Assembly: GCA_035513295.1 (NCBI GenBank)
Contig: DATKCH010000124.1
Span: 1-42,857, forward strand
DNA: 42,857 nucleotides
Direction: 5' to 3'
DNA from: DATHRK01 sp035513295
GTDB lineage: Bacteria > Gemmatimonadota > Gemmatimonadetes > Longimicrobiales > RSA9
The notes beneath the pieces are model-generated. The model ran no database searches, was not told the DNA's origin, and was given only the letters and a program-made list of their open reading frames with translations. The position numbers and the translations under genes were made by a program. This document shows, piece after piece, positions 41,182 to 42,857 of the stretch (positions are counted from its first letter, which is position 1; every line of letters starts with the position of its first letter).

Positions 41182-41246
41182 GCGGACGGCGGTCGGGATC
41201 GTCATCTCGCGCGGCGGCCGAATGTGCGCCCCGCGCCGCCGTCCGC
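41182..41246. repeat. Long-range inverted repeat in the leader of the cobalamin-binding gene
   Basis: GCGGACGGCGG at 41182-41192 and CCGCCGTCCGC at 41236-41246 are perfect 11-bp arms separated by 43 nt. They lie 92-156 nt before the ATG at 41338. A small perfect hairpin CCGCCG-CCTT-CGGCGG lies just upstream, near 41157-41172. Neither resembles a cobalamin riboswitch. Confidence 0.4.
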
Positions 41247-41337
41247 TAGTGTGCCGGCGATCCGACCTGAGCGCCGGCCCTTCCCGCGGGGCGGCGCCCT
41301 TCGTTCGGACGCGGTCGTCCTCGATCCGAGCCGTCGC

Positions 41338-42258
41338 ATGCGCATCGTCAGCCTTCTCGCCAGCGCCACCGAGATCGTCTGCGAGCTGGGACTCGCCGAC
41401 CACCTCGTCGGCATCTCGCACGAGTGCGACTTCCCGGCGCACGTCCTGGACCGGCCCCGCGTCAGCCGGCCCCGCTTCGACCCGGAGGGCATGGACAGCG
41501 GCCGCATCGACCGGGCGGTGCGAGACGCCATGGCCGAGCACGGCAGCGTCTACGAGCTGGACGCCGACCGGCTGGAAGCGCTCGCGCCCGACCTGATCAT
41601 CTCGCAGGCGGTGTGCGAAGTGTGCGCGGTGCCCACGCCCGGGGTGCGCGCGCTCGCGGCCGAGCGCGGGCTGGGCGCCGAAGTATTGAGCCTCGACGCG
41701 CACCGGCTCGAGGAGATCCTGGCTACGATCGAGGCGGTCGGCGAGGCAACGGGCAGCGAGGAACGCGCTGGCGCGCTCGTCGCGGGACTGCGCGCCCGAC
41801 TCGACGCCGTGGCCGAAGCGGTCGCGGACCGCGAGCGGCCCACGCTGCTCGGAATCGAATGGCTGGACCCCGCCTTCGTGCCCGGCCACTGGGTCCCCGA
41901 GATGGTCGAACTCGCGGGAGCCAGCAACCTCGCCGGCGAGCGGGGCGCGCGCTCCGTCGAGGTCGAGTGGGGCACGCTGCGGGGGCTCGACCCCGACGCG
42001 CTCCTCGTCATGCCTTGTGGGTACGGGCTCGAGGCCGCGGTCGCGGACGCGGACCGGCACGCGGATCGGCTGGCGGCCGTGGCGCCGCGCGCCCTCGCGG
42101 ACGGGCGTGCCTGGGTGGTGGACGCCTCGTCCTACTTCAACCGGTCCGGACCGCGCGTGGTGCGCGGCATCGAGATCCTGGCGGGGCTCCTCCACCCGGA
42201 CGCGGTCCCCGCGCCCGGCGCCGAAGAGGCGCGGCGCTGGACGTTCCCCGATCGCTGA
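41338..42258 (+). CDS. Cobalamin-binding (BtuF-like) protein without signal peptide
   Basis: 306 residues from the ATG at 41338; the frame stays open upstream to 40906 but that part is antisense to the DUF883-like gene. The protein starts directly with the mature fold: MRIVSLLASATEIVCELGLA, then VGISHECDFPAHVLD, and LAPDLIISQAVCEVCAVP at about 87. This is the class-III substrate-binding protein fold of BtuF and corrinoid-binding relatives. The second lobe has PTLLGIEWLDPAFVPGHWVP and WVVDASSYFNRSGPRVVRGI. With no signal or lipobox it should be cytoplasmic, as in a subset of these proteins. A B12 or corrinoid-handling role fits with the B12-dependent reductase in this window, but the substrate is not proven. 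Confidence 0.86.
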   Translation: MRIVSLLASATEIVCELGLADHLVGISHECDFPAHVLDRPRVSRPRFDPEGMDSGRIDRAVRDAMAEHGSVYELDADRLEALAPDLIISQAVCEVCAVPTPGVRALAAERGLGAEVLSLDAHRLEEILATIEAVGEATGSEERAGALVAGLRARLDAVAEAVADRERPTLLGIEWLDPAFVPGHWVPEMVELAGASNLAGERGARSVEVEWGTLRGLDPDALLVMPCGYGLEAAVADADRHADRLAAVAPRALADGRAWVVDASSYFNRSGPRVVRGIEILAGLLHPDAVPAPGAEEARRWTFPDR

Positions 42259-42265
42259 GGGGGCC

Positions 42266-42857
42266 GTGAGGGAAGGCCCTCGTCGCCCCCCGGACGCCGG
42301 GGCACCGGAGACGAGTGCCGCGCCCACGGTGCCGGACGCCGGCAGCGAGACGGCACCCGTCCCCTTCGTCGACGCGCTGCTCGGCTCCTACCTGCTGATC
42401 GGCGCGGCCGTCCTGCTCTTCCCGGGCCGTCCCGCGGCGTGGCCCGGGTGGCTCGCGCTGCACGTGGCGGGCGCGCTCCTGCTGCTCGCGCCGCCGCCGA
42501 TCCGGCGCTGGCGGCGGCGGGTCGCAGCGCGAATGGGGCCGCCCGCGCGGATCCTGGCCGACTGGTACCCGCTGCTCCTCGTGCCGGCGTTCTACTTCGA
42601 CCTGGCGATCCTCAACGTCGCGGTGCACGAGGGCCGCTACTTCGATGCGCTCGTGCAGGACTGGGACGCCGCGCTCTTCGGCGGCCAGCCGAGTCGCGAG
42701 CTGGCGGCGCGCTGGTCGCACCCGCTGCTCTCGGAGCTGATGCACGCGTCCTATCTGGCGTACTACGCGATCATCTACGTGCCCCCGATCGCGCTGTACG
42801 CGAGCGGCGAGCTGCGCGCCTTCCGCGAGCTGGTGCTCGCGATCATGATCACGTTCG
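42266..42857 (+). CDS. PAP2/inositol-phosphotransferase-like membrane protein, 5' part
   Basis: Starts at the GTG at 42266, with a purine-rich GAGGGGGCC directly before it, 7 nt after the cobalamin-binding gene, and runs off the window after 197 codons. The first 30 residues are a Pro/Ala-rich cytoplasmic stretch. Membrane helices begin with FVDALLGSYLLIGAAVLLFP and LALHVAGALLLLAPPPI. Then comes DWYPLLLVPAFYFDLAILNV, followed by LVQDWDAALFGGQPSRELAA and YLAYYAIIYVPPIALYASGE. The ALFGGQPS turn and the layout resemble the Aur1/Ipt1-type phosphatase PAP2 family. The catalytic histidines would lie beyond the window, so the activity is not seen. Confidence 0.75.
   Translation, partial: MREGPRRPPDAGAPETSAAPTVPDAGSETAPVPFVDALLGSYLLIGAAVLLFPGRPAAWPGWLALHVAGALLLLAPPPIRRWRRRVAARMGPPARILADWYPLLLVPAFYFDLAILNVAVHEGRYFDALVQDWDAALFGGQPSRELAARWSHPLLSELMHASYLAYYAIIYVPPIALYASGELRAFRELVLAIMITF

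Noticed and set aside
41085..41337. Cobalamin riboswitch before the BtuF-like gene or nrdJ
   Set aside because: Looked for the conserved B12-box core and did not find it in either leader.
1..42857. tRNA, rRNA, CRISPR arrays, insertion sequences, prophage or integrase genes
   Set aside because: No tRNA-like arms, transposase or integrase motifs, or regular repeat-spacer pattern noticed on either strand; the intein is the only mobile element seen.

Overview
The window is very GC-rich (about 70 % by eye) and densely coded on both strands, with frequent GTG, TTG and apparently one CTG start, and many 4-8 nt stop/start overlaps. No rRNA, tRNA, CRISPR array, insertion sequence or prophage was seen. 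The protein repertoire suggests a free-living, aerobic Gram-negative heterotroph: a B12-dependent class II ribonucleotide reductase, a fused branched-chain/pyruvate-type E1, HEAT and TPR secreted proteins, several lipoproteins and a PAP2/inositol-phosphotransferase-like protein. A member of the Gemmatimonadota is my best guess, but this is inference from overall character, with no marker gene to prove it.

Layout. 1-8127: end of a luciferase-like monooxygenase, a secreted TPR protein, DUF6265 and AraC-type regulator genes in divergent orientation, a MATE exporter, an OsmC-type peroxidase, and a LemA/DUF2207 membrane pair. 8581-12384: nrdJ (minus strand), split by a 427-residue intein with a LAGLIDADG endonuclease. 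Its promoter carries two NrdR-type boxes 32 bp apart that bracket the -10 element. 12692-21516: a long leftward gene group (anmK, HEAT-repeat protein, GH3 glycosidase, sodium:solute symporter, MscS channel, Amidase_3 lipoprotein), mostly translationally coupled, that reads as a peptidoglycan-recycling operon. 21707-24660: M20 amidohydrolase and gamma-glutamyltransferase lipoprotein, coupled and divergent from anmK.

24877-29957: a glycine-zipper lipoprotein, an ABC exporter, a single-domain response regulator and an alkaline-phosphatase-superfamily protein that has no conventional start codon. 29897-35728 (minus): a compact seven-gene run coaE - PHP phosphoesterase - DHH phosphoesterase - TIGR00300/archaeal-type ornithine cyclodeaminase - unknown protein - Fur-family regulator - arginase-family ureohydrolase. 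Its distal half looks like an arginine-to-proline module containing its own metalloregulator and one gene of unknown function.

35792-42857: a DedA/VTT-like membrane protein, a pseudopilin-like protein lacking the prepilin signal, a small conserved-looking protein, a fused alpha/beta 2-oxoacid dehydrogenase E1 with a very good sigma-70 promoter enclosed by a 10-bp inverted repeat, an alpha/beta hydrolase, a DUF883-like membrane-anchored protein, a cobalamin-binding (BtuF-like) protein without a signal peptide, and the start of a PAP2-type membrane protein cut by the window edge.

Most notable items: the intein-split nrdJ with its NrdR-box promoter, the peptidoglycan-recycling operon with an embedded symporter as candidate importer, the arginase/Fur/unknown/ornithine-cyclodeaminase operon, and the CTG-start phosphatase-superfamily gene.
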